Assembly (NCBI GenBank): GCA_033557685.1
Contig: JAWQRN010000235.1
Span: 1-33,447, forward strand
Length of the DNA stretch: 33,447 nt
Direction: 5' to 3'
Source: Sperchopsis tessellata
Lineage: Eukaryota; Arthropoda; Insecta; Coleoptera; Hydrophilidae
The notes beneath the pieces were generated by a model. That model saw only the letters and a list, made by a program, of their open reading frames with translations, was not told the DNA's origin and ran no database searches. The position numbers were made by a program, and so were the translations under genes. Positions 20,126 to 30,044 of this stretch are shown one piece after another (within the stretch, counting starts at the first letter, position 1; every line of letters begins with the position of its first letter).

Positions 20126-20554
20126 TTGAATCCAGCTAAACCTTTATATAAACTGACGGAAGAAGCAAGAAAATTAGAATGGACAGAAGATTGCCAGGAG
20201 ATGTTCGACAAATTGAAGAAAATCTTAACTAAGGCTCCAATCCTTAGTTATACTAGAATGGAAGGAGAGGTTATTTTGGACACTGAAACTAGCAACATTG
20301 GCAATGGGGCCGTACTCTCACAAATACGAGATGGTCGAGGAACAATGATTGGTTATATCAACAAGACTCTCTCAAAGCCCAAAAAGAACTGCTGTGTCAC
20401 AAGACAGGAACTTCTGGCCATTGTCAAAGCTATAGAGCACTTCCATAAGTACCTGTATGGAAGGCAGATCTTCCTTAGAGCAGATCATGCTGCTCTACAA
20501 CGGCTTCTTCCCCATAAAAATCCAGTAGTTCAGATTGCTAGGTGGCTGGAATAA
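20126..20554 (+). pseudogene. Gypsy RNase H domain
   Basis: An open frame of 142 residues reads NPAKPLYKLTEEARKLEWT, the connection after RT, then APILSYT and LDTETSNIGNGAVLSQ. Next come TRQELLAIVKAIEHFHKYLY and FLRADHAALQRLL. The family normally has LDTDAS at the first catalytic position; here it is Glu (DTETS), while the Glu of QELLA and Asp of ADHAAL remain. It is truncated at the N-terminus and continues out of frame past 20554. Confidence 0.85.
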
Positions 20555-20889
20555 CTCCAAAAATATCACTTTACCACCGAACACCGTAGAGGTAAGATTT
20601 ATAACAACACTGATACTCTGCCAAGATGACCCTGCCCATTGGAGTGTAAACATTGCCAACACCTTGAAAAAAGAACAGATATGCTGGCAGTCTCGCACAA
20701 CATTCAAGGTGGAAGGATGAAAAGACGATAAAATTAGAAGAGCACAAGAAGAAGACCAAGACCTATGACCAATTCTGAACTGGAAGCAGCAAGGGCGACG
20801 ACCAGCATGCGAAGAAATAGCCAAGCAGTGAAGACGTCCTGAGCTCAGTGGAACTCATTACAAATGGTAAACGGATTATTGAAGAGGAC

Positions 20890-21910
20890 CTTAGAGAATG
20901 AAAAGGGAGATGAAAAGAACTTACAGCTGGTGCTGCTTCAAAAGAAAAGATAAGAATTGTTGGACGAACTATACAATGGGAGTTCTAGAGGCCACATAGG
21001 CTTAAGAAAATGATTCTATTGGGTCAACTGTCACAATGTCATAGAATGGTGTCGGACATGCACTACCTGTGCAACAACTAATGGTCCGGGAAGAAAAAGA
21101 AAGGCTCCGATGAATCAGTATAACATAAGAAACCCTTTTGAGAGAATCACTAACAGACATAACTGAGCCATTCTCAAAGACTGATACTGGCAATAGATAC
21201 AAACTGGTTGCAATGGATTATATTAGTAAATGGGTTAAGGGATATGCCCTACCGAACCAGAAAGCCTCAACAGTTGCAGAAGCGTTGGTTTGGGGTACCT
21301 CTGTAACTCCATTTTGACCAAGGAAGAAACTCTAAATCAGCATTGTTCTAAGAGACCTGAAAACTATTTGGGATAAGGAAGACACGAACTACACCATTAC
21401 ACCCTCAGTCTGATGGAATGGTGGAACAAATGAATTGAACCATGTACCGATACTTATCCAAAGTTGTGTCCAAATATCAAAAAGATTGAGAACAGTATAT
21501 CCATCTATTCCTGATGGCCTACCGCTCAGCTGTTAACGAAACGACTCAGCAAACTCCAGCTGGAGTCATTTTCGGAAGAGAAATGAGATTACCTGGAGAC
21601 TTAATATTTAGCTGCCAGCCAGATGAACATGAAACAGGTGATAATTATGTCCACAACCTAAGAAGGAAGAGGGACGACATTCATAATCTTATCCGAAACA
21701 ATATCCAAATTGCAAGCAATAGAAAGATAGATACGATGTACAGGCTGGCACTGGAGGATTTAAGGAAGGCGATCTGGTCTAGATGTATAATCCACAACGC
21801 CGGAAAGGTCTTTACCGCAAGTTGCAATCATCTTGGGAAGGCCCATATAAAGTAGCAAAGAAAATTAATGACATGATATACCGAATCTAGAAACCACCAA
21901 GAGGCAAATC
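20890..21910 (+). pseudogene. Gypsy integrase
   Basis: Frames change repeatedly, but the blocks are collinear. The zinc-binding part reads GHIGLRK and CRTCTTC (about 20990-21070). The start of the catalytic core reads DTGNRYKLVAMDYISKWVKG in part (about 21180-21240), and then TPLHPQSDGMVEQMN (about 21390-21435), where E in VEQMN is the catalytic Glu. The most intact part is an open frame at 21514-21855 with MAYRSAVNETTQQTPAGVIF, GREMRLPGDLIFSCQPD and RNNIQIASNRK, the post-core region. Copy 2 at the right edge of the window shares GREMRLPGDLI and RNNIQIASDR. Not functional. Confidence 0.82.
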
Positions 21911-22245
21911 GAAAGTCATACACAGAAGAAGAACATCGTCAGGTAGAGAAATTACATGTCCAGGACGAAGATGAGGAGTTCGAGTCTATCCTGAAGATTT
22001 AGGAAGGCCATCAGCTTGATTTTAATGTGGTGACAGAGCAAGAAGGAGATGAATGGTCACTGGCCAATTTGAAGGAGTTCCGCACGTGATTCCAGGGACT
22101 TGAAGAATTGCATAATCAAGTCAAATCTGGTCAGCAAGTTTTGCAGAAGGGTGATCAAGACTGATTCATTTATTATCTAGCCACAAAGAGGAAGTCTCAT
22201 CTGCGGCCAACCTACCCAAACATGTGGTCTTGTCTTTGTATACTG

Positions 22246-22870
22246 TAAGTGACAACCCAACAGCAAAGTTGCCAAAAATTAGTCATTCCAAAACTTGGGG
22301 GTGGAATTGACCAACTGAGTTGGAAAGTGGTCCGAAATATCAGTATCATTTACCATCGAGACAACTTTTTACCTCGAACAATGTGGACAGTTATTTATAC
22401 TATTATTCAATCTGTGAAACAGGTAAAACGCGAGAGGAACTGAAGAAGTGTGTCCACTTAGGAGGCGATGACGTTGTCAACAATTATCTGGCAGCCAGAG
22501 CCTTTATAGAATATCCTTGTTTTTTTTGAAAAGTCAACCCTCTAGATACTTGTGAGCATACTGCCTTTTCAAGCATGAATCTGCAGGTGACCCTGATCGA
22601 GACGAACATAATCCCGAATAGTCTAGGCTATGCTCGACCGACGAACAGCCAGCCCACACTGTCCACGCCAGAAACATCGAGAGTCACGTAGATCTTTCCA
22701 GAAATTTTTTTTGTGCATATTTGATTTCTGTATATAATATTATTGACTTGAACGGTTTGCTCGAGATTTGATTCAATCAAAATAATACTGCCATGATATT
22801 ATTGAATAATTTTCTGTGTAGTGTAATGATAATGCTAAATTGCTTAATATCTAAAAAAACTGCATTTACC
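22246..22870 (+). other. Unassigned segment after the Gypsy copy, perhaps LTR or gag remains
   Basis: Two overlapping open frames (22249-22443 and 22320-22529) include LKKCVHLGGDDVVNNYLAAR, which is protein-like but not recognised. Further on, tgtatataatatt followed by a cggtttgctcg block and a weak aataa near 22780 could be promoter and poly(A) parts of an LTR, but no second copy is present in the window to prove it. Confidence 0.3.
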
Positions 22871-22879
22871 TATGTCTGG

Positions 22880-23610
22880 GTCAATTAACACAACAAGTGC
22901 AGTTAGCCAAATTCTTGAGGATCCATATAGATTCTAAACTGACATGGTCCATACACATATCACAAACTGCAAGAAATTTTCCTTTTGTTACCTGCATTGA
23001 TTCGGCTGATGGTGTCTCCACCAGAATTGAGATTGGCTTTCTTTGGTTTCATTCAATCTGTTTGGCAAGTTGTTGAGACTTGAACTTTCATTCTCATAAT
23101 GTGATATTAAAAGCAAAAACAATTACAAGAGCAAAATATTTCAGAAATTGTACTTACAGTGAGTCAGCAAAAGAACCTCCAGGATTCTCAATAAGTTAAC
23201 CTGTAGACCCACATTAGATTACCACCATACATTGTATATATTACAAACTGCAGAATAAATTCTCTACATTCCATTATCAGACTTTGCCACTCTAATCTGC
23301 TTCACAATCCCCCAAATCACCTCCTCAGTGAAGTAGAAAAAGTAGCAATATGTGACAGGCTAGCAGTTCAGTGGAAAAAATTCGCATTAAAAGAAAACAA
23401 CTGCAATATCTTCAGTAACATGTGTATGTGAAGGAATGAAAATTCAATTACCCACAAAACACTCTTTCGAAAGAAGTTGTGATTCTAAATGCATAATTGA
23501 ATTTTATTTTTATAATATGGTACTGAAATTACAAATACTTTATTTTGGCTAAAGGCCTTCGGTCGATGGTCGTGGAAACCAATAAAGATCATTTATTTCA
23601 TGGACTGTCT
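22880..23610 (+). pseudogene. LINE reverse transcriptase C-terminus and 3' end (fragment A)
   Basis: Frame fragments read LRIHIDSKLTWSIHI (the 'LGI.ID.KL.W..HI' block after the RT palm), IRLMVSPPELRLAFFGFIQS, the thumb-type helix, and RLCHSNLLHN near 23290. A non-coding tail with ttggctaaaggcctt follows to about 23610. Upstream RT and endonuclease are absent. It belongs to the jockey/CR1/I group of LINEs; the exact clade cannot be set. It is possibly the same family as fragment B downstream, in the same orientation. Confidence 0.62.
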
Positions 23611-23759
23611 TGTGATCTAGACGGGTGTGCATGAAGTTGAGTTTTTGATGTGTGTGAATATGTCCCTTAATGAACCTGTCTATAAATTATAATTTTGCTT
23701 GTGAGCATCGCTCATCCTTGTTTAAATTTAAAACAAAGTCCAACTACAAGAAAAAAATA

Positions 23760-25540
23760 ATACTGTCAAAAAAATAAATCTTTTTAGACATTTAAACATA
23801 CAGGGCTTTTTCAACAAATATGAAACAATTGAATCAATTTCTCATGAATTGGATGTAGATGTTTTGTGTTTGAGTGAACACTAGATGAGGAAAAACAACT
23901 GCCACCTCTACAACATGAACAACTATATGCTGTCAAGCTTCTACACTATATATACTAACATAGATGCAATCCAGCTTCTTGCAGGAGGAGTTTGTGAGGT
24001 GGTTGTAGTGTATATTAAAGATGAACGGTTAGTTATCACAATTACATACATATCTTTGTCAACGATTAGTGTCCATTTTATATATATAATTAGTGAGGTA
24101 ATAGACTATGTTAGGTCAATATTTGACATTGAAGCATAGGTCATATTCTGCAGCAAATTTAGGTTTACATTTTGACATCCTCAAGGGTTATCAATGATCT
24201 TTTGGTCATTCAAAGGCAATTCTTTCATTTACAAGGGAATATTATAATGATACTTGGACAATATATTAACCAATATACTGAATTTCAACTCTCGATCAGT
24301 TTTAAGGGGGATTACATTAAGGAAAAATAAATTGTAAAGAGAAAATGTATAAAGATATAATAATCACACAGGAGGATGTGTATCGCAAGGGAGATCCTCT
24401 TCCAATAACATCATGATATAAATATACCAAAATTGGTATATATTATACACGAACAGAGCCCTGTATCATAAAGCAGATGCATGAAACAATGGGGTTAAAT
24501 TTGCATGTAGGTGATTGGCTGATCTGAAGATGCCAAACAATAATATAAAATACAAATAAATTTGGAAAACATACAGAGATCAGACAATAAATATAGAAAA
24601 TGAAGCACAAAAACAGCTAATTCCGATGCCCTATCTGCAATCAGTTTTAGTGATTATTTAAAAGTGTGACACAAAATATTGAAGACTTGCCACAAATCGA
24701 TAAGCAAGCTGATGAACTGGTGAGAGCGATTACATTTTGCTTTTACCAGTAACAGAGAGTGAAGTACAATTCATAGTTTACAATTAAAAGCAAAACCTTC
24801 AAAGGATAGCTATTATATTGACACAAAACTTATCAAATAGGTACAAGATGCTATAATAATTCCACTCACTGACATATTCTGTCCAGGAAGAAATTTGATC
24901 ACTGAAGCTTTTGACCAACTCACACAATGCTTGGTAGAGTTCTGTGATTAAACAAAAGCTTTTGATTTGTAATTAAAAATTTTGCAGTATTTTACTATTC
25001 ACTGTTCCATTCTGCTGTAAGCTATGCGGTGGAAGTGTGAGGAAACTCATCATATTCGAAACAAATGCTTATTCTGAAAGTGCTGCACAGGCTTTAGAGG
25101 GGAGTGTGATGACAAGCAGTGGAAGCCCTTGTTCATAAAATATGGAATCCTGACACTCCTTACTCTCTATATGTTTTAGCACCTGTTATATACGAAGTCT
25201 CAGTTAGAGAGATTGGAGAGAAGAAGGGAGATTCACAATTAAATTCAGACCAAACAATACCAAGAACAAGTCTCAATACAGGGCAACAACAGTAAATGCA
25301 GTCTCAAACACATATGAAGTGTTTTCAAAGCATCCCATTAATTCCAAAAATTAATTATTGTAGCAGGAGAGATTGTCTGATGTGTTATATTGTATTTCGT
25401 ACTATATATTTTGCTATATTGTATTTTTTACACTTTTAGTGGTTGCTCTTGTTTTACTGATTTTCATTGTATTTATATTATTGAAATGGCTGTTGTATGT
25501 GGTTTAAATAAAGTGTGATTTGATTTGATTTTTTTTTTTA
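23760..25540 (+). pseudogene. LINE with endonuclease start, RT pieces and 3' tail (fragment B)
   Basis: At about 23785-23935 the frame reads LNIQGFFNKYETIES, LDVDVLCLSEH and LYNMNNYMLSSFY, the N-terminus of a LINE apurinic endonuclease ('NIQ....K...L......DIL.ISEHWL'). At about 24775-24875 it reads LKAKPSKDSYYIDTKLIK and QDAIIIPLTDIF, the start of RT. At 24905-24960 ITEAFDQL and FCD.TKAFD follow, which shows an internal deletion. At 25125-25190 PLFIKYGILTLLTLYVLAPV is the C-terminal helix. The tail has aataaagtgtgatttgattt and a T-run at 25505-25540, like the short 3' repeats of CR1-like elements. About 1.8 kb remains of a usual 3-5 kb. Confidence 0.7.
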
Positions 25541-25788
25541 TTATCATAAAACGCTTAACTAGCGAATAGATAATTGGATTTTCAATTTTCATAAATGCAT
25601 AAGGTATTCAAATATAGTAATGACCCGACCCCTTTGCACTTTTGTAAGATTTGCTTATAGTACCTTTGAATTTTGGAAAATCAAAAAATAGTTATTTGAT
25701 ATTAATTTGATAAGATTCAAGTCAATTTTGGTTGAGACTGTAGACAGGTACTTTATAATAAATCAATTTTTAATAATAAATAGCTTAC

Positions 25789-26232
25789 CTTTATGTATAA
25801 GCATATGTACTTCAAGGCCACTTGCGTGTGCAAAGAATTTATTGCAAGTGTTACACTGATAGTTTCTTTCACCAGTGTGAACAGTCAAATGAGAATTCAA
25901 TGCAATTTTCGTGTAAAATTTCTTTCCACATTCACTACATAAAACAGTTTTTTCACCATGTGTTAACTGATGTGCTCTCAAAAGTCGCTTTGTTTTATAT
26001 GTTCGTTTGCAAATATCACAAACATTTTCGTACACAACACCTTCTTTACTATTTTTCTTGACAGTTGGGTCATAATTGGGATCATGTTTTTTCAAATGCT
26101 CTGTATAGCAATTGACTCGTTTGAAAGTTCGTTTACAGACATCACAAACGTACATGTCTGTACCATCTTTCAGTAAATCATCATGTTCATGGATTTTTCT
26201 ATGAGCATTTAAACTGCCTGGTTGGGTAAAAC
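25789..26232 (-). CDS. C2H2 zinc-finger protein, internal coding exon
   Basis: The acceptor is tttgttattttag, exon start 26232; the donor is AAAG|GTAAGC after 25789; length is 444 bases with both ends phase 1. The first bases complete Gly and give FTQPGSLNAHRKIH, the second half of a finger whose first half (CEICGKG) ends the upstream exon. Four complete fingers follow: CDVC...HLKKH, CDIC...HQLTH, CSEC...HLTVH and CNTC...HMLIH. The first two are separated by a 24-residue non-canonical spacer rather than TGEKP linkers. The exon ends in HKG, which joins EKKHKC of the last exon. It is free of stops. It probably contributes to sequence-specific DNA binding in the nucleus, though some C2H2 fingers bind RNA or protein instead. 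Orthology is not determined. Confidence 0.93.
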
Positions 26233-26458
26233 CTAAAATAACAAAGTAGAGATAATTACAATAGTAATTTATATAACAATCTAAGTCATGGACTGACAAA
26301 AATGTCTCTAATAAATGATTTTGATATGTCAACCATAGGTTTGTTCTCGTAACTTATACTGAGAATATACTACACTTTTATTGTAGAGCAACTTTTTTGG
26401 GGAGTACGTTGAAACGGGTTGACAGAGAGATAGATCGTAGGATAAAACTGTAATTTCC

Positions 26459-26836
26459 ATGTATCACCTACTTATATATAACCTAGAAATGTCAAATTTA
26501 TGTTGTTTGTTGACGTTTTCTTCAGACATGCCCTGTTATACTCGTAGTATATCAAGGATACATAGTGTAGTAATTTCTCATCCTAAGTTCACAATGAAAA
26601 TAATAATAGAACAACATAGAGTACCACTTTTCGCTGAAAGAGTGAGAAGTGCAAGTAACGAGAAAAAACCTTCTATGCTGCAATCCTTCTTAATCAGATT
26701 GGTTGTCTACTTTTTCATTTATAATATTACATTGCCAACAGTTTTTCCTGGTAAACAGAATATTCATATTTATACAATGATGCAATCACCAACTAGAGAG
26801 GAAAGGTCCATTGTTGATTGTATGCCAAAAGTATGA
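26459..26836 (+). other. Unidentified 125-codon open frame
   Basis: It is one of the longest uninterrupted frames in the window outside the zinc-finger exons, and antisense to that gene. The composition is mixed rather than AT-noise, with stretches such as HRVPLFAERVRSASNEKKPS and TMMQSPTREERSIVDCMPKV. No domain is recognised on this strand. The opposite strand, read with frameshifts, is hydrophobic and protein-like in places, so the true coding sense is uncertain. It is most likely part of an interspersed repeat, and a host gene is not supported. Confidence 0.3.
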
Positions 26837-27218
26837 CGCAAACATCAAAGGCACTACAATTTATTGGTTGCAGGAATAAAAACTAATGAAACAAATGACA
26901 CAACTGAACGAACACTATAAAATTAGATCTCAGCAAAAAAACAATGCACAAGGAAGTATTCATCAGATTTGATGATATGCTAGCAATGATAAGATAATTT
27001 ATTACACGACTAAGTAGCAAGATTTCTTACACATGTCAACACGCAATATATTGATAATGATAAATAGTAAATACAAAATATAGATTACATAATATAAAAC
27101 ATTACAAAATATATAAAATTTTATGATAAAAATAGTTTGAATCCAACCTCTACCCTTTGTCTCATGAGGATGCACCTATTCATGCAGTGGGTAGTTGATA
27201 AAACAGCTTATTGATGTA

Positions 27219-27220
<2 letters not shown>

Positions 27221-27264
<44 letters not shown>

Positions 27265-27265
27265 G

Positions 27266-27297
<32 letters not shown>
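27221..27297. repeat. TA dinucleotide microsatellite
   Basis: About 77 bases of (TA)n are interrupted by single G substitutions (tatg units) at 27253, 27265 and 27279. A translated Tyr-Ile run here is not a protein. Confidence 0.95.
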
Positions 27298-27298
<1 letters not shown>

Positions 27299-27299
27299 G

Positions 27300-27745
27300 C
27301 CAGACAATGTCAACACCTCAAAACAAGCAAAACATGCCTGCATTCCTCCATATAGCCAACTCCTACCAAAACTCTATGGCAGTATGGCTCCAAGCAAGAA
27401 AGCTATAAGAAAAATGCACTTCAAAATATGATTGATACACCATGACAGGCACACTGTCAGCCACAATGCTTCTTAAATTTCACTAACAATAAATAGATCT
27501 GTACAGACTGTTCAAATTAATATCAATAGGTCTATCAAATTTCAAACTTGAGTCAATCTATATACCCAGCATGCAGACAGACTCTGGTTTCTGGAAAATA
27601 TAATTTGTCATTGACATTACCATTCTTTGCGCCTTTGAATCATTTAAACACCGACTAGACACCTCAAGTATTAGTTTGTTCCAACGAAAATTGTGTCATC
27701 TGCAAACATGAAACTTCACTTCACCACACATGAAAAACTTACTGA
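27300..27745 (-). pseudogene. LINE reverse transcriptase palm and C-terminus (fragment C)
   Basis: On the minus strand at about 27715-27690 the frame reads FMFADDTIFVGTN, the catalytic F/YADD box of reverse transcriptase. After a frameshift it reads VCMLGI.IDSSLKFDRPIDI (about 27590-27530), the conserved post-palm block, and then, past 27480, codons resembling the C-terminal 'YH.YF..H..YG...WG' block. Stops and shifts abound. The tail runs into the TA microsatellite at 27297, which may have grown from the element's 3' end. Orientation is opposite to fragments A, B and D. Confidence 0.68.
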
Positions 27746-28199
27746 CACAATAAATCAGTGCTTTGATTTGTAAGAGGAACAATTATATTTTGAAGGAATT
27801 GTAAAGTGTACGTACATCTAGGCCTCAATTATAGCGGTTAATAAGTGATCATACTAGTGGAAGTTATAATTATATTTAAGAGATGGTAATTGGTTCCTGT
27901 CTGATGTAAATAGGTAATAAAAATTATAAGTTTATTAATGAAATATTAGACATAAATGAAAAAATCAACTTAGAATTTAAATTTAAAGTCATAGAGTAAT
28001 TAAAAAAAGCAAAACAAAACAAAAAATGTAAATATATAAGTTAACCTTACACTGATGGAAACATCTTTATTGTCTTTTAAAATATTTATCAGCACAAACT
28101 GAATTGAATTTTCTTTCTTTTCATAAATACGATGATAAACAGACTGAGATTTGTATGCGATAGACATACAGAGCCTACTGTCAAAGTACACCGTTAGTT

Positions 28200-29050
28200 C
28201 AGCAACATGTCTAAAACCCTAAGGGTCGGATAACTTTGGTTCGCATTAAACGTGACCTGGATTTGATATATACGATTCAATCTAAATCCTACCCATTTTC
28301 ATCGGACAAATGCATGTAAATGGAGATCACTATTTCTTTTTTCCCAGATCTAATTATCAAACAATTAATACTTCAGACAGTACTAGTCTTGACTTTCAAC
28401 AAGCATCCCAATTATTATATCCTGCATTGTATTTTTGACAAGTGTGTGCCTAAAAATCAATGTTCCCAAAATGACTACCCCTCATGGTTTACCAAGCAAA
28501 TGAATAGTAATTTTAAATTCAAGATACATGCTTTTAAACTACACATATCCCAATAATATTCTTCATCACAATAAATCATTAGATTATGACGTAATTTTAA
28601 GACAGATATACGAGTTGTATATGCTGAGTGTACCCGCTGCTTTGAAGAATCTATTAAAAGTAACCCTAAGTCCAACATGAGAAAGGTAGTTCGTTACCCT
28701 TAATTATTCTAAATAATTTTCCAGCAGCATATCCACAAGATATAGTTTATAATTCTGCACTCTGCTTCGAATTTGTTCACTAACAAAACACTTTGTAATC
28801 TTGAAATATCCACATTGGTTTGAACAAAGTAAAATCACCATTTTCCTTAGGGTCAGATTTGATAATAGCATTTCCTGTTAAAGATTGACAGAATGTATGG
28901 AACCCTTTCAATGATGAAATCTCCCAATACCCATTCTCACTAATTTTAATAGTCATTGGATTTTCTTTTTATGCTCACTGTTTAAACTGTATCACCATAT
29001 ATCAAAATGGCTTCATGCAACATAGGTCAACTATAACGAATTTGAGCTGT
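28200..29050 (+). pseudogene. LINE endonuclease-RT linker and RT start (fragment D)
   Basis: At 28425-28500 the frame reads CIFDKCVPKNQCSQNDYPSW followed by FTKQM, matching the linker 'F.KFVPKK......PSWFS.EL' of jockey/CR1-group LINEs. Near 28640 it reads EESIKSNPKS, the 'IK.NPK.FW.FV' block. At 29000-29035 NGFMQHRSTITNLS matches the RT block 'QHGFRKGRST.TNL'. The palm is absent. The fragment is non-coding now, with stops and shifts throughout. Confidence 0.66.
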
Positions 29051-29374
29051 TTATAAGTTGCCGCACGAAATTCTTTCTAGAGACACTGAGATTCAAGTGC
29101 GGATTCGGCTATTCCGATGTTGCGCTGAGTGGTGTAGAGATCAACAGTAGGTTCGTAATAATACTATAAATAAAAGCCTATTTTTTTTCAATGTTTTGGA
29201 GTTTTCTATGCAAAACTATTGACACTTCACTTCTGTCACTGAGTTTTTATTTTTATTAATAAACACTTATATGCCATAATTAAATCTTCACTAACAGAAA
29301 CAGAAGTATTAAAACAATTAAAAATGCATTTCTACGCACATGTGTCAATGTGAAAACAATAATACACTAATCGC

Positions 29375-29690
29375 TGCTACAAGACGTACCAACTATAGGA
29401 TATGAAATTGGCCTGTTTGAGATAATTTTAAATTAGAGATTGAAAAGTAAAGTTGTGAGGTTCGTTCAGATAAAGAACAGAATTAGATCAACTGCCAAGA
29501 TATATCTCAAGGGTTTCTGCAATATGCAAATTTTTATCTTTCAAATATTTATGAAGGATTGGGTTTATGACTGCAGAAAATGACATGGCTAGAGAAGCTA
29601 AGTCATCAGAAGTGTACTGGATGCAGTGAAGGTGTTTCTTATATTGAATGTTAAAAGAGCATCCAGTATGTTCCACTCTACACTAACAGT
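29375..29690 (-). pseudogene. Penelope-like element C-terminus, third copy
   Basis: The minus frame reads GCSFNIQYKKHLHCIQYTSD, then INPILHKYLKDKNLHIAETL and EIYL, matching GRSFNTR, EHIFSIKYATDD and KGKKLDVAECLEIYL of the copy at 10410. It continues downstream in another frame with KIISNRPISYPIVG, matching KIIPNRPIPRPAVG. It is clearly the same family as the PLE dimer but more diverged. Only the post-GIY-YIG C-terminus remains; the terminal tail motif was not found next to it. Confidence 0.75.
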
Positions 29691-29837
29691 AAAAGATGCT
29701 GGTCTTGAGGTCAACCTGGTTATCCTTACACAATGAAAAACAAATTTAATTTTCTTATTTCTGAACCAATTCTTTAAGTAATAATAAATGTTGAAAAATA
29801 ATAATATTACACAAAAATTTCAATTATCAATATGTAC

Positions 29838-30044
29838 CTTTTCCGCATATTTCACAAACATGTGGTTTTTCACCAGTATGCTGCAGCATGTGCCTTTTCA
29901 TGTTTGCCCTCTGACTAAATCTTTGGTCGCACGCCTCAAATTCACAAGCAAAAGGCTTCTCCTTTGTATGGGTGCGCATATGCTGCTTGTATTTTGTGGT
30001 TTTTATCATCTTCTTACATTCAGTACACTGTCTCACTTTTACAT
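29838..30044 (-). CDS. C2H2 zinc-finger protein, upstream coding exon in this window
   Basis: The acceptor ttcttttctgttacag has a good pyrimidine tract and the exon begins at 30044. The donor follows 29838. Length is 207 bases, phase 1 at both ends. It encodes VKVRQ, then finger CTEC...HMRTH, whose Cys-His spacing is one residue short of the canonical 12, finger CEFEAC...HMLQH with a four-residue Cys spacing, and the first half of a third finger, CEICGKG, completed by the next exon. Linkers are THTKEKPF and HTGEKPH. The start codon lies in an exon further upstream (right of 30044) that is not recognised in this window, so the protein's N-terminus, and any N-terminal ZAD or BTB domain, is unknown. 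Confidence 0.92.

Larger units (their letters stand above)
20126..22245 (+). mobile_element. Ty3/Gypsy retrotransposon internal fragment, copy 1
   Basis: The fragment begins abruptly inside the RT/RNase H junction, contains RNase H, a decayed integrase and a post-integrase region, and ends near 22245 where similarity to copy 2 (minus strand, 32420-33447) stops. The last shared blocks are ctgcggccaacctacc and gtcttgtctttgt. Gag, protease, most of RT and a recognisable LTR pair are missing. Confidence 0.82.
6628..25788 (-). other. 19.2-kb phase-1 intron of the zinc-finger gene, filled with transposons
   Basis: Donor AAAG|GTAAGC at 25789/25788 and acceptor TTTTAG| at 6628 bound this intron. It holds at least eight transposon remnants, listed separately, in both orientations; the RTE-like LINE and the jockey LINE share the gene's strand, while the Gypsy copy and the two LINEs next to the upstream exon are opposed to it. 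Stretches with no recognised content are about 6640-7600, 11035-11735, 12500-13600, 14950-15160, 15545-15805 and 15965-16240; all are AT-rich. An additional small cassette exon hidden here cannot be excluded. Confidence 0.8.
26233..29837 (-). other. 3.6-kb phase-1 intron of the zinc-finger gene
   Basis: Donor GGAAAAG|GTACAT after 29838 and acceptor TTTTAG before 26232 bound it. The GT is followed by ACAT rather than AAGT, so the donor is weaker than that of the 19-kb intron. Contents are an unidentified ORF, a TA microsatellite, LINE fragments in both directions and a PLE fragment, each listed separately. Confidence 0.8.

Noticed and set aside
25789..26232. Zinc-finger exon read upstream to an ATG at 26332 as a complete gene
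   Set aside because: The extra N-terminal codons lie in the intron, before a clear acceptor; the true upstream sequence is the half-finger at 29838.
27195..27431. Two overlapping open frames rich in Tyr-Ile repeats
   Set aside because: They are translation of the TA microsatellite followed by antisense LINE sequence.
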